Of a DNA stretch of 64,000 bases, positions 39,572 to 49,032 are shown one piece after another. Origin of the DNA: Sulfurimicrobium sp031426915 (GTDB lineage Bacteria; Pseudomonadota; Gammaproteobacteria; Burkholderiales; Sulfuricellaceae); NCBI GenBank assembly GCA_031426915.1, contig JASJPB010000035.1:4768-68767 (forward strand). The letters run 5' to 3'. Numbering within the stretch: the stretch's first letter is position 1; every line of letters starts with the position of its first letter. The notes under the pieces were generated by a model. The model saw nothing but the letters and a program-made list of their open reading frames with translations. It was not told the origin of the DNA and ran no database searches. The position numbers and the translations under genes were made by a program.

Positions 39572-42500
39572 GAGCCCAAACCCGATGCTTTCGGACATCG
39601 TCCGAATCTCACGCCATTACCAGCGCTCGATTCGAATTGATGTCGACTTAGGACGGTCGGACGCGTTGGAGGGGTACATCTGTCATGGCTCTGCCATGGC
39701 CGCTCTCGACAGCATGTCCAAGCAACTGCGCGACAGCAATCAGCGCGCCTTCACATGGACCGGGCCATATGGGGGCGGAAAGTCCTCCTTGGCCGTGGCA
39801 CTTGCCTGCGCTCTCGGCCCAGACAAAAAACTGCGGGCCAAAGCACGCCAGATTTTGCCATTAGACCGCCTGCCCGCCTTTGAGAAGGCGCTGCCCACCC
39901 GTCGCGGGTGGCTGACTATTCCGGTGGTTGGCAAGCGTGCCGGTGTCGTTCAAGAGATACACAAGGCGCTGCTTAAAGGGCTCGGATTGCCATCCGATTC
40001 ACGCAAAGTTTCAGCCTCTTCCGTCATTGCCGAGCTGTGCGCCGCCGCCGAGGAAAATCACCTCGACGGAACACTGCTAATCATCGATGAGATGGGCAAG
40101 TTCCTCGAAGCTTCGGCGTTGGGCTCAGGCGACGATGTCTATTTTTTCCAGGAACTCGCGGAGGCTGCTGCACGTACCAAGGGAAAGGTGGTCGTCGTCG
40201 GCATTCTCCATCAGTCTTTTGGACAATACGCCGCCCGGTTAGGAATCGACACTCGCGACGATTGGTCGAAGATTCAGGGCCGCTATTCCGACATTCCGCT
40301 AGTCGCGGCAAGCGACGAGGTGGTAGAGCTAATCGGCAGGGCAATCGAGGTCGATGAGAGGCCGCAATGGTCTCGCCAAACGTCCGAGGCAATAGCCTCC
40401 TCGATAAGAACCCGCCGCCCTGCCGTCGGCGAGGGTTTCGCCCATGCACTTGACGCCTGCTGGCCATTGCACCCTGCTATGGCTGCTCTCCTGGGGCCCA
40501 TATCTAAGCGTCAGTTCGGACAGAACGAACGCAGCACCTTCGGCTTTTTATCGTCAGTCGAGCCTTATGGTTTTCGCTCCTATCTGCAATCAACCCCGAA
40601 GTTGGATGCGACTTGGTATCGGCCATCCGACTATTGGGATTACCTTCGCGCCAATCTTGAGCCCGCGATTCTCTCTTCTCCCGACGGGCACAGATGGGCT
40701 CAGGCGGCCGAGGCGGTGGAGCGCGCAGAGGCCAAGACCGCCGACCCGCTTCATGTCGGACTCATCAAGAACATCGCGGTCATCGATCTGTTCAGAAATG
40801 GCTCTGGGCTAGCGGCCGAGCCGGAAGTTCTGCGCGCCATCTCTCCCGGCAAATCGCAGGAGGAAATCGACGCGGCTCTCGAACAGTTGGCCAAATGGCG
40901 GGTAATTCTATTCAAGAAGCATACGGGGTCATGGTCGGTGTTCGAAGGAAGCGACTTCGACATTGATGCAGCTGTGGCCCAAGCCCGCGCGACTTTGCCG
41001 GAGGTCGATTTCAAGCTGTTGTCGAGCCTGTCCGACCTTTACCCGATCATCGCCAAACGGCATTACCACAAGACGGGAACCTTCCGCTGGATGAACGTCG
41101 CCTTGTGCCGCGCGGAAGACGCCAAGCATGCTGCGGAAACGTTCAAGCCTCAAAAGGGTGAGTTCGGATTATTCCTTCTGGCTCTGCCAGGGAGAACGAA
41201 AAGCCTCAAAGTAGTCCTGCGCGAGTGCGGCGCCCATTCGAGGATGAAGCCCTGGCCTGTCGTCATAGGGGTTCCTCCCAACCACGCCCGCATCGATGAT
41301 CTCGGCGCCGAGTTACTTTCGCTCCAATCCGTTCAGTCACGGCATGAACTAGGTGGGGATCCGGTCGCGAGACGTGAGGTGCAAGCCAGGTTATTGGCCG
41401 TTCGCGCCAACCTTGAAGAGCAGCTTGCCGCTGCGCTTTCCAATGCGAGTTGGGTGGCCGATGATGTAGAGATGCCTTCCGGCTCACGTCTCTCGCAGTT
41501 TGCGTCAAGTTTGGCCGACAAAGTCTACGCGGATGCTCCCGGAATATGGAGCGAACTGGTCAACCGCGACAGCCTATCAAGCAACAGTGTCAAAGCCAGG
41601 CGCGACTTGCTATGGCGGATGCTTGCCAACGAGGAGGAAGAGAACCTCGGCATAGTCGGATACCCCGCCGAGCGGGGCCTCTACGCGACGTTGCTGGGAA
41701 GCACGGGCCTCCATCGACAGGATTCAAACGCTGTCTGGCGGTTCATGCCGCCTGACGCCAAGAATACTCCCGCGTTTCTGAAACTTTGGCAGGCGACCCG
41801 TGATTTGTTCTCGGATTCCGAGGCCAGAATCAGTGTTACAGACATTCACGATTTGTGGTCGGCGCCCCCGCTGGGCATGAAGAAGGGTGTGATCCCAGTG
41901 ATTCTCACGGCCTTCCTGCTCGCCCACAAGGGGAACGTCGCCGCCTACAAGGACGGAGTGTTTGTCCCGCGCTTTACCGATGCCGACATCGACGAGTATC
42001 TCCAGGACGCACGGCGTTTTTCGTTGCGCTGGGTAACCATCGACGAGGAGAAAACGACAATCCTCACAGGCATCTCGAAGATACTCAGCGAGGTCGGCGC
42101 CTCCACCGCCGCGAAGGATCCCTTGGAAGCAGCTCGCGGGCTTGTTGCGTTGGTTCTTGGATTGCCCGCGTGGGTTCAGAGAACCGGCTGCCTGAGCCCT
42201 GAGGCCCGCTCCGTGCGCGACACGCTGCTCAAGGCAAGCGACCCCCACAAGGTATTGTTCGTTGATTTGGCGGCGATCTTCGGTGGCGCCGACGGCAAGG
42301 AATATGTGGAAGCGCTACGCGGCCCGGTTCGGGAGCTCGCCGAAGCCTACGACGTGCTGTTGAAAAGAATCGAGTCGAGCATGCTCGAAGCATTGGATGC
42401 CCCCGACGACGACCTGGAACGCTTGCAGGCGCGTGCCGAGGCCGTCGCAGGCGTAACCGGCGATCTGCGCCAAGACGCTTTCTCCGCCAGGCTTGCCAAG

Positions 42501-42896
42501 CACGACGGCGGCAGGGAGAGCGTTGAGGGAATTTTGAGCCTTGCCGCCAACAAGCCGCCACGCGACTGGAACGACCGCGACATCGATTCCGCCCTGCTTG
42601 AAATCGCTCGTTTTGCGCTGCGCTTCCGTCAGTCCGAGGCGTTGGTCTCCGTGAGAGGGCGCAATCCCACGAGCGAGGCCTTTGCCGTCGTCATCGGCGC
42701 CGGTCGCCAGACCCAGACGATTTCACGCGAATTTGACATCCCCGACCGCCATCGCGCGAGGGTGGACAGCCTCGCCGACGATCTCGTGGAAATGCTGAAC
42801 GCGCAAGGGTTGAAAACCGACGTTCTTATGGCTGTTCTGGCAAAGACCGGGCTGCGCCTGGCTCAGGATGAAACTGGGGAGAATCCCGTTGGCTGA
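39564..42896 (+). CDS. Large P-loop ATPase of the DUF4007 cassette
   Basis: A 1110-residue protein with Walker A GPYGGGKSS at residues 67-75 and a Walker B-like LLIIDEMGKF at about 171-180. The long remainder has no domain I can name. In size and N-terminal arrangement (an HYQRSIRIDVDL segment before the P-loop) it resembles the large ATPases of multi-gene defence systems, such as BrxC/PglY of BREX. DndD, the SMC-like ATPase of the classical Dnd system, differs. AAGG precedes the ATG. It probably couples ATP hydrolysis to DNA sensing or to modification with the neighbours. Confidence 0.8.
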   Translation: MTESPNPMLSDIVRISRHYQRSIRIDVDLGRSDALEGYICHGSAMAALDSMSKQLRDSNQRAFTWTGPYGGGKSSLAVALACALGPDKKLRAKARQILPLDRLPAFEKALPTRRGWLTIPVVGKRAGVVQEIHKALLKGLGLPSDSRKVSASSVIAELCAAAEENHLDGTLLIIDEMGKFLEASALGSGDDVYFFQELAEAAARTKGKVVVVGILHQSFGQYAARLGIDTRDDWSKIQGRYSDIPLVAASDEVVELIGRAIEVDERPQWSRQTSEAIASSIRTRRPAVGEGFAHALDACWPLHPAMAALLGPISKRQFGQNERSTFGFLSSVEPYGFRSYLQSTPKLDATWYRPSDYWDYLRANLEPAILSSPDGHRWAQAAEAVERAEAKTADPLHVGLIKNIAVIDLFRNGSGLAAEPEVLRAISPGKSQEEIDAALEQLAKWRVILFKKHTGSWSVFEGSDFDIDAAVAQARATLPEVDFKLLSSLSDLYPIIAKRHYHKTGTFRWMNVALCRAEDAKHAAETFKPQKGEFGLFLLALPGRTKSLKVVLRECGAHSRMKPWPVVIGVPPNHARIDDLGAELLSLQSVQSRHELGGDPVARREVQARLLAVRANLEEQLAAALSNASWVADDVEMPSGSRLSQFASSLADKVYADAPGIWSELVNRDSLSSNSVKARRDLLWRMLANEEEENLGIVGYPAERGLYATLLGSTGLHRQDSNAVWRFMPPDAKNTPAFLKLWQATRDLFSDSEARISVTDIHDLWSAPPLGMKKGVIPVILTAFLLAHKGNVAAYKDGVFVPRFTDADIDEYLQDARRFSLRWVTIDEEKTTILTGISKILSEVGASTAAKDPLEAARGLVALVLGLPAWVQRTGCLSPEARSVRDTLLKASDPHKVLFVDLAAIFGGADGKEYVEALRGPVRELAEAYDVLLKRIESSMLEALDAPDDDLERLQARAEAVAGVTGDLRQDAFSARLAKHDGGRESVEGILSLAANKPPRDWNDRDIDSALLEIARFALRFRQSEALVSVRGRNPTSEAFAVVIGAGRQTQTISREFDIPDRHRARVDSLADDLVEMLNAQGLKTDVLMAVLAKTGLRLAQDETGENPVG

Positions 42897-43728
42897 GCGG
42901 CACGTCCTCGGCATTTCAGGTGGTCGCGACAGTGCGGCGCTAGCGGTGTTCATCCGCCAGACCCGACCCGAGCTCGACGTCGATTATTTCTTCACCGACA
43001 CCGGCAAGGAACTGCCGGAGGTCTATGAGTTTCTGGGTCGGCTCGAAGGCTTTCTGGGCAAACCCATCGCGCGGTTGAACCCAAGGCGCGGCTTTGATTT
43101 CTGGTTGCGGGAATACAATCACTATCTGCCGTCGGCGCAAACCCGCTGGTGCACCCGCCAACTGAAACTCGCCCCATTCGAGCAATGGATTCGACCGATG
43201 CTAGCCGCAGGCGACAAGGTCACGACCTATGTCGCCATCCGCGCCGACGAGGAATATCGCGAGGGTTACAGCTCAAAGCACGAAAGGCTGACCGTCAGCC
43301 TTCCCTTCCGCGAGTCAGGTATCGACAAGCGCGGCGTGCTGGACATTCTTGACTCATCCGGCGTCGGCCTGCCGAAATACTATGACTGGCGTTCGCGTAG
43401 CGGATGCACCTTCTGCTTCTTCCAGCAGAAGATCGAGTGGGTCAGGCTGAGGGAGCGCCACCCGGAAGCCTATGAGGAGGCCAAGGGCTACGAGAAAAAC
43501 GCCCTTGAGCACGGCTCCCCGTTCACCTGGTCGCAGGGCGAACCCTTGAGCGACCTGGAAAAGCCGGAGCGCATTCGGCAAATCATTGGGGATTACGAAA
43601 AACGCAAGCTACGTGAGCTAAAAAAGCGGCCGGCGAATCCGTTGCGTCCGGTCGAGTTTGTTGAGGATATCGATGAGTTGTTTGGCGAGGATGAGGGCGG
43701 CGGGGCTTGCGTGGTTTGCCACAAATGA
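42868..43728 (+). CDS. DndC-like PAPS-reductase-family protein
   Basis: A 286-residue protein with the adenylation P-loop of the PP-ATPase superfamily (SGGRDSA at residues 17-23). Cysteines suited to an iron-sulfur cluster or persulfide relay follow: Cys95 in TRWCTRQ, CTFC at 180-183 and CVVC at 281-284. This pattern resembles DndC and SspD-type sulfurtransferases that insert sulfur into DNA, more than assimilatory PAPS reductase. A TTG at 42889 with GGGGAG seven bases ahead is a strong alternative start; the ATG used here lies inside the ATPase gene. No cysteine desulfurase is in the window. Confidence 0.83.
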   Translation: MKLGRIPLAERHVLGISGGRDSAALAVFIRQTRPELDVDYFFTDTGKELPEVYEFLGRLEGFLGKPIARLNPRRGFDFWLREYNHYLPSAQTRWCTRQLKLAPFEQWIRPMLAAGDKVTTYVAIRADEEYREGYSSKHERLTVSLPFRESGIDKRGVLDILDSSGVGLPKYYDWRSRSGCTFCFFQQKIEWVRLRERHPEAYEEAKGYEKNALEHGSPFTWSQGEPLSDLEKPERIRQIIGDYEKRKLRELKKRPANPLRPVEFVEDIDELFGEDEGGGACVVCHK

Positions 43729-44201
43729 CGCATCCCACATAGATACGCGAAGTGAAGCCATAACCGGTCTTACCGCGAATGTGCGTATTCCGGCTGCTCA
43801 TGATTACTCATTCCAGTAGTCGGTGATCAGAATCCAGTTCATGCTGACCACCTCTACTGTTGGTTATGAACACCGGAACGGCAATATAATCAATATGCGG
43901 ACGTCGTAGTCACTCAGTCCGCCGCCGTGCGCCCGCAAAACCGTACAATCCACCCCGTCGCGGGTTCACCAAACGGGTGAACCGCAGCATCGTGAATAAG
44001 CGGATTCGAGTCATATCGTTAAGCCATCTAAGAAGCGGTCAACTGCGGTTTCTAGGATGATCACTCTGGATATATCCGCCGCTGTGCAGCAATTTCCGCA
44101 TCGATTCCCCCTTAAGAGCGAGTCGGTGCGATTGATGCCACTATCCGGTCAGGGATAGCATCGGCGATTGTTGGATCCGGGTGGCAGAGGGGTGGGCCCC
44201 G
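43729..44201. other. Convergent intergenic region, no gene seen
   Basis: About 470 bases between the plus-strand cassette and the end of the minus-strand operon. It is AT-richer than its flanks. I see no gene, clear terminator or repeat in it. Confidence 0.5.
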
Positions 44202-44813
44202 TCATCGATGCCTGCGGCATTTGTACACGACGGCTTCGACCGCTGCGGCAATTGCTCGGCACTTGTCCGCGAAATCATCTCGGGCCTCGACGAATTCCAG
44301 ATTCCCAAGCAGGCGGACGATATTGAGCAGTTTCGATTCCGCATCCCTGACATGCTCCGAAAAGCTCCGCTCATCCGTGGCAATGCGCTGGATCGCCGCA
44401 GCTCCACGTAGCGGCACCGCGCTTCGAACGAACACAATCCCGTCGTAGCGCAGCAATGCCTCTTCTTCGGAAAGGTCGACTCGTGCCAGGATCGATCTAT
44501 ATTCATCCACATGGATAAAGGCCGCGCCGTCAAATACACCTCGATCCAACAACACTAGGTTCATCCCTGAATCGCTCGACAGCGCCGCTTCAGCTGCAAG
44601 TTGGGCCTGGAGTACTTCGAACTGGAATCCCACATCGTCCGAATGCGGGCACCACCCGTCGGGCGCGGCTTCCTTCAGGCCCCGGGCAGTCTCGGGCACT
44701 ACAACCAGCTTGAAGTCTAGGTATCGATGAGCGACTTGCAGGAAGCTGCTCTTCCCCCCACCAGGCCCACCGGTCAATACGATGCGCAACGACGATCGCA
44801 CGGAATCACCCAT
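44202..44813 (-). CDS. P-loop ATPase/kinase, AAA_28 type
   Basis: A 203-residue single-domain P-loop protein with Walker A GGPGGGKSS at residues 15-23, a following VVPETARGL segment and LVLLDRGVFDGAAF, the pattern of the AAA_28 family of small predicted kinases. The lid region is Arg-rich. Nucleotide or metabolite phosphorylation is the most likely role. The ATG overlaps the methyltransferase stop by eight bases. It is the last gene of the seven-gene radical SAM operon. Confidence 0.8.
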   Translation of the reverse strand: MGDSVRSSLRIVLTGGPGGGKSSFLQVAHRYLDFKLVVVPETARGLKEAAPDGWCPHSDDVGFQFEVLQAQLAAEAALSSDSGMNLVLLDRGVFDGAAFIHVDEYRSILARVDLSEEEALLRYDGIVFVRSAVPLRGAAAIQRIATDERSFSEHVRDAESKLLNIVRLLGNLEFVEARDDFADKCRAIAAAVEAVVYKCRRHR

Positions 44814-45504
44814 TTGCGTAGGAAACGATGTAGTAGTGATCCCGGCGATCGACCTGCAGGTCGTCAACCCGATTCCCGATCGCCAGCCGCAGTTCCTGGT
44901 CGGTGTAATAGTTCTTCAGAACCGTATGTTCGGCACCATCACGGAGAGCGCGCCGCTCGAAGGCATTCCCATCCCGGTCGACCGACGCGAGCGGCCGTAG
45001 AGTCCGATCGGCACGTGCATTGTCGATGAACATGAACTGCGTCCCCATCGGCACTACCGAATGGAGCTTAGAGAAGAATACCGACAGATCTTCGCGCCGA
45101 ATGTGCGAAAGCAGGAACCCCGCGAGTACGAGATCGAATTGACGTGTGCCGATATCAATGGCGAAGACGTCCTGGACCGCGAACTCCACATGCGGGACGC
45201 TCGAGCTTTCTCTCGCCACCTGGATCGCAACCGGGGAGATATCGATCGCGAGAACGGACCTGGCGGTCAGCGCTATGCGCTTCGTCCAGAAACCGACTCC
45301 GCATGCGAGTTCCAGTATGCGCTTCCGGCTCGAATCCACGACGACCTTGTCGATGATCGCCCGAAACTCGTCCTGCCGGTGTGGCACCGAATGGGGGCGA
45401 TCCGGTTGCGATGCGAGCTCCCTTGCCAGATCTCCGTAGTACGAACCGAGCGAAGCCTGCACTTTCGCCCGACGAGTCGACGAGGGCGCCGATTCGGCAC
45501 TCAC
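44806..45504 (-). CDS. Class I SAM-dependent methyltransferase
   Basis: A 232-residue methyltransferase with motif I LELACGVGFW (residues 64-73), an AIDISP acidic strand 2 end and FDLVLAGFLLSHI as motif IV region. It starts with GTG inside the stop of the nucleosidase-fold gene (GTGA); longer frames upstream would lie wholly within that gene. Small-molecule or nucleotide methylation is more likely than DNA methylation because no target-recognition domain or NPPY/DPPY motif is present. Substrate unknown. Confidence 0.85.
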   Translation of the reverse strand: MSAESAPSSTRRAKVQASLGSYYGDLARELASQPDRPHSVPHRQDEFRAIIDKVVVDSSRKRILELACGVGFWTKRIALTARSVLAIDISPVAIQVARESSSVPHVEFAVQDVFAIDIGTRQFDLVLAGFLLSHIRREDLSVFFSKLHSVVPMGTQFMFIDNARADRTLRPLASVDRDGNAFERRALRDGAEHTVLKNYYTDQELRLAIGNRVDDLQVDRRDHYYIVSYANG

Positions 45505-47087
45505 GGGGACACCACTTCCCGACGCACGAGGCTCCAGCAGTCCGTGACGATGCACATCGAGGTCACCACTTCTCGAACGGTGCCAACGAGCGCACGGATC
45601 TTGAGTTTCTCCCGGCCGCTCACCTCCGGCGTCGCATCGCTTGCCGTCAAGGGGTCGATACTGGTGCAGCAGAGAACTCCAACCCGCTCGCCACGCAGAT
45701 CGTGTTCCTCGAAAAGTGGAACGGCGTACACCCACTTCAGAGGCGAATTCTCTTCCTCCCCGATTTCATGAAATTTCTCCTCCAGCTTGAGCTCGGGGTC
45801 TCCAACCTGTGCGACCGCCCTTGGATCGCCCTTCGTGGGTTTGAACGGAAAGAAGCGATTGGGTTCGAATCGGTTCAGGGCGCCAGCCCTTTCCGCCTTC
45901 ATCCTCCCGTCACGCACCACCCCACCGACGATGCGACGGCCCGGATTGCTCCCAGACACGCTGTTGCCGACCCAATAGACTTCCAGGTTAACTTTCTTCC
46001 CGACGTGGTCGTGGATGATCGTGACGAAGGACTCCAGTACAGAGGTCACCGCGAGCTGAGCCCGCTCCAATCGCGCTGCATTCAGGCTGTCTGCCGGCGC
46101 GTTGCGCAGCAGGTTCGCATCGAGCGAGTGAAGGGCAAAAGTCAAGTACGCAGCCGCATTCGCCGAAGCGTACGCTTGAAACAGATCGCTCTTGACGCTG
46201 TCTCCGAGATCGGACACGCCCCGAATCACAAACCACTCGGCGGAGCAGGCGTTGCTCGCCACCGCGAATCCTGCAGCCTCCATGTCCGCAGACTTGACCC
46301 TGACATGCCGCCTCTCGTTCAAATCCTGCAGGACAACCTCATTCTTCAGGAGAAGATTCGACGACGCAAGATCGTCGTCGCTGACAGCGAAAGTTTTCGG
46401 GTTGCAAACACTAGCGCGCAGGATGTCATCCCATGCGTTCCGCGACGTGTTATCTGGCTCTCGGAAAGAATCCGAATCCAAGTGGCCACTCCAACTGGAA
46501 CTTTGACCGCACATGTAGATGTTGCGCTTTGCAAGAATCCAGGTCTCCTGATCCCGTGTCATATGTTTCGGGAGCGTAAGTCCCAGCCCGTGGATTCCGT
46601 ACTGCTTGTGAGCCGGGATCTGATCCTGCTTGCCGAGTTCCGTAGCACCGGTGACGACAGCATGCGAATAGTCCACCACCTCGCGCGGTACCACTACGGC
46701 CCCTATACGGAGACCGCGGATTTCCCGCCGATCGTCAAATGCGGGACGCGACTTAAGACCCGCGCAGATCCCGGTCAAAACAGACAATCTCGGCAACAAC
46801 TCGGAATGCACGATCGCCGTGATCGACGCCATCGTCGGATTTCCTGCCAACTTCGCGCTGAACAAAGCGACACGCAGCGTTTGTCCTTTATCGTTCAGGT
46901 ACGTACCGTAATGGAATGAGGTCCCCGGACGTAGCCAATGCACTTGCTGGTCCGATAGCTCCAGCAACGATATGACCGCTCTTTGCTCCACCTCAAGTAT
47001 GGTGAAGACCGCCACGTCGACCAGTCCGCACAAGTGGTGTCTCCTTAATGCACGTCCGTCGGACGTTAGACAAAGCTTGCAACTCAT
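45501..47087 (-). CDS. Nucleoside phosphorylase-fold (MTAN-like) protein with C-terminal extra domain
   Basis: A 528-residue protein. An N-terminal CxxC plus HHLC cluster (residues 3-20) may bind metal. From about residue 25 to 320 it has a purine nucleoside phosphorylase/nucleosidase fold: VFTILEVEQRAV start, GICAG, VKSADMEAAG with the ribose-binding Glu, and IRGVSDLGD with the catalytic Asp of 5'-methylthioadenosine/SAH nucleosidases. The last 190 residues look like a GAF-type domain (GVLCCTS near the end). The start overlaps the nucleotidyltransferase stop (ATGA), with AAGGAGAG ahead. It may cleave 5'-deoxyadenosine and SAH made by neighbours or act as a toxic nucleosidase. Confidence 0.8.
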   Translation of the reverse strand: MSCKLCLTSDGRALRRHHLCGLVDVAVFTILEVEQRAVISLLELSDQQVHWLRPGTSFHYGTYLNDKGQTLRVALFSAKLAGNPTMASITAIVHSELLPRLSVLTGICAGLKSRPAFDDRREIRGLRIGAVVVPREVVDYSHAVVTGATELGKQDQIPAHKQYGIHGLGLTLPKHMTRDQETWILAKRNIYMCGQSSSWSGHLDSDSFREPDNTSRNAWDDILRASVCNPKTFAVSDDDLASSNLLLKNEVVLQDLNERRHVRVKSADMEAAGFAVASNACSAEWFVIRGVSDLGDSVKSDLFQAYASANAAAYLTFALHSLDANLLRNAPADSLNAARLERAQLAVTSVLESFVTIIHDHVGKKVNLEVYWVGNSVSGSNPGRRIVGGVVRDGRMKAERAGALNRFEPNRFFPFKPTKGDPRAVAQVGDPELKLEEKFHEIGEEENSPLKWVYAVPLFEEHDLRGERVGVLCCTSIDPLTASDATPEVSGREKLKIRALVGTVREVVTSMCIVTDCWSLVRREVVSP

Positions 47088-48094
47088 TCAGCTCTCCTTG
47101 GTCTTTTCTCGATTGCATTCCAGTCGGCGGGCGATCCCCAATCCCGGCGCGATTCGTCCGAATTCTTAAGCCGATAATGGTGGAGCCGCTCGACGAGTGT
47201 CCCCTCAGGACCGGAAAACAGTCCGTACAGTTCGTTGTCGAAACCAGCCTCTGTCCGGGATGGAGACGTTCGCGAGCCCAACGCGGCACCCAAAGCCGCG
47301 CAGATGCCCGACTGCTTTCGCATTCGGGCATCTGGACTGCCTTCTCCCGCCGGAAGCCAGAAGAGCGTTGCGTCGAACATAGAGTCGCGAGGGCCAATTT
47401 TGCCTGCGAGGTTGATCGCCCGAGTCCTCAGATCCTCGATCGCATCGTCGACTTCCGACGACAACAGATTCAATTCTCCGGTCTTGCAAGCCAGTGCGTG
47501 CTCGAGAATCGGATAATCGCCAAATGTGTCGTTCCAATACCGCACTCGATCCGCATGCGTGGGGATGAATCGACCGAGACCAATCAGCACGTTGTTCAGG
47601 TACGTCAGGCACGTCTTCGCGCGCAAGTACGAGGCGTTTTCGAATGTCGATGCGCTCCTGAACCGCAGCTCCGTCCATAATGACTCGCCAAGTAGACACA
47701 GGTATTCGCTCAGGTCCACCGGTTCGAAGATCGGGCGAGGAAGGGATTCTTTGGGCAAAGAGCCCTGGCGTAGTTCGATCGCAAAGTCCGTGTGGTAACC
47801 CTGGAGCGTCAGATACCGCGCGAATCCCTCCAGCTCATCCGGCGCGCGACAACGTACGCCCAAATGCATCTCGAAGCGCGGCCCCACCTCCGCGCGCACC
47901 TGATGGGCGATCTCGAAACAGCGCCGCAACGTAGCGCCGCTCGGCGCCACGATGAGGACATCGACGTCGCTGGACGAGGAGCCGGCGGAGAACTCGTGCG
48001 TCGTTCTGCTACCGATGATGTAAGCGCGTCGCCCCCCGGCCTCCGCAACGACCTTCTTCAGGCAATCCATTTCTTCGCTGAGGCCGGGCAACAT
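47084..48094 (-). CDS. Polymerase beta-type nucleotidyltransferase
   Basis: A 336-residue protein whose N-terminal domain has the nucleotidyltransferase pattern: GSR at residues 28-30, followed by SDVDVLIV (42-49) with two metal-binding Asp. The helical remainder has no clear match. It could transfer a nucleotide to a small molecule, protein or RNA. I place the start at an ATG overlapping the upstream radical SAM stop (TGATG) with GAGG ahead; a longer frame from 48169 would overlap that gene by 76 bases. Confidence 0.78.
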   Translation of the reverse strand: MLPGLSEEMDCLKKVVAEAGGRRAYIIGSRTTHEFSAGSSSSDVDVLIVAPSGATLRRCFEIAHQVRAEVGPRFEMHLGVRCRAPDELEGFARYLTLQGYHTDFAIELRQGSLPKESLPRPIFEPVDLSEYLCLLGESLWTELRFRSASTFENASYLRAKTCLTYLNNVLIGLGRFIPTHADRVRYWNDTFGDYPILEHALACKTGELNLLSSEVDDAIEDLRTRAINLAGKIGPRDSMFDATLFWLPAGEGSPDARMRKQSGICAALGAALGSRTSPSRTEAGFDNELYGLFSGPEGTLVERLHHYRLKNSDESRRDWGSPADWNAIEKRPRRAE

Positions 48095-49032
48095 CAGAGC
48101 CTCGCGTATGTCAACGGACACACGAAGTCGTCCACCGGTACCACCGGATAAGTGGGCAAAGCTGGACATCGGCCCAGTCGGGCGTGTCCGTCGCCGAAGT
48201 TCGTCTCGATCGATGCCGTGCTACTTCCCATGAACAGGCAGCAGGGGAGAACGCTGCCGTCCGCGTCGACCGCCAAACTGTCGGGCGAGCCGGAAACGCA
48301 ACCCACGTAATCTGGAACGAGGAAACCGGAACTCTGGAACTGCCGCACCTGTCCGGAACGCATACTCACGCCGATGCGGACCGACGGGTTACTACTCCTG
48401 AAATTCGTGATCGCAGCGAGCGTCGGCGCTAGATCCGCTCCGAAACCTCGATCGGCGAGTGCCCTGCCTTGTTCCATGACCTGGAGGAATTTCACGTCAT
48501 CGATGCCGGCATCCGCGAGATATTCGAGAAGCGACAAGTCGGGTTCGCCTGCAGAGGAATGCAAGCAGCAGTACATACCTACCTTAACCTTCATGTCCCG
48601 GAGCGCCCTGATCGCGCGCTTTAATCCCAGGGCCGGTGGTGTGCGCTGAGCGACTCTTTCGTACTGGGCGAAGCTGGCACCGTACAGACTGATCCATGCC
48701 CCGCTCAGGCCCGCGCGCGCGAGCCCTTCCGCATGCCGTTCGAGAAGCATCCCATTGGTGACCAACGACATCTCGAGACTCAAATGCACCCCGATCCCGA
48801 CCAAGTCTGCCAATTGCGGGTGCAGGAGCGGTTCGCCACCTGTGAGCCGGACCCTTCGCAGACCACTGTCGACGAGCAAGGAGAGACGTACTTTGTATTG
48901 CTCCAGATTGATCGGGCGAAGCGGCGAACTGCCGGAATGCGGCGCGGACTGGGAACAATGCAGGCACGCTAAGTTGCACTCGCGGATGACTTGAAAGAGG
49001 GCGCTTCGCCGCTCAGCGACAAGGCTATACAT
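48094..49032 (-). CDS. Radical SAM protein with SPASM-like C-terminus
   Basis: A 312-residue radical SAM enzyme with CNLACLHC (Cys19, 23, 26) and LTGGEP (63-68). The C-terminal region has further cysteines (GCVSGS, PCCLF, RCPAL, VCPL) and the SLAVDADGSVLPCC arrangement typical of auxiliary iron-sulfur SPASM/Twitch domains. Such enzymes often modify peptides, but some act on nucleosides or sugars. The ATG chosen has GAGGCGAC ahead and overlaps the upstream gene by eight bases; a start at 49056 is also possible. Confidence 0.87.
   Translation of the reverse strand: MYSLVAERRSALFQVIRECNLACLHCSQSAPHSGSSPLRPINLEQYKVRLSLLVDSGLRRVRLTGGEPLLHPQLADLVGIGVHLSLEMSLVTNGMLLERHAEGLARAGLSGAWISLYGASFAQYERVAQRTPPALGLKRAIRALRDMKVKVGMYCCLHSSAGEPDLSLLEYLADAGIDDVKFLQVMEQGRALADRGFGADLAPTLAAITNFRSSNPSVRIGVSMRSGQVRQFQSSGFLVPDYVGCVSGSPDSLAVDADGSVLPCCLFMGSSTASIETNFGDGHARLGRCPALPTYPVVPVDDFVCPLTYARL

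Noticed and set aside
38648..43728. BREX type 4 assignment for the DUF4007/ATPase/PAPS-reductase cassette
   Set aside because: PglZ and BrxL, needed for BREX, are not in the window; kept only as a rival idea.
45381..46919. Open frame of 512 codons antisense to the nucleosidase-fold and methyltransferase genes
   Set aside because: Both minus-strand genes have catalytic motifs and coupled starts; the antisense frame does not.
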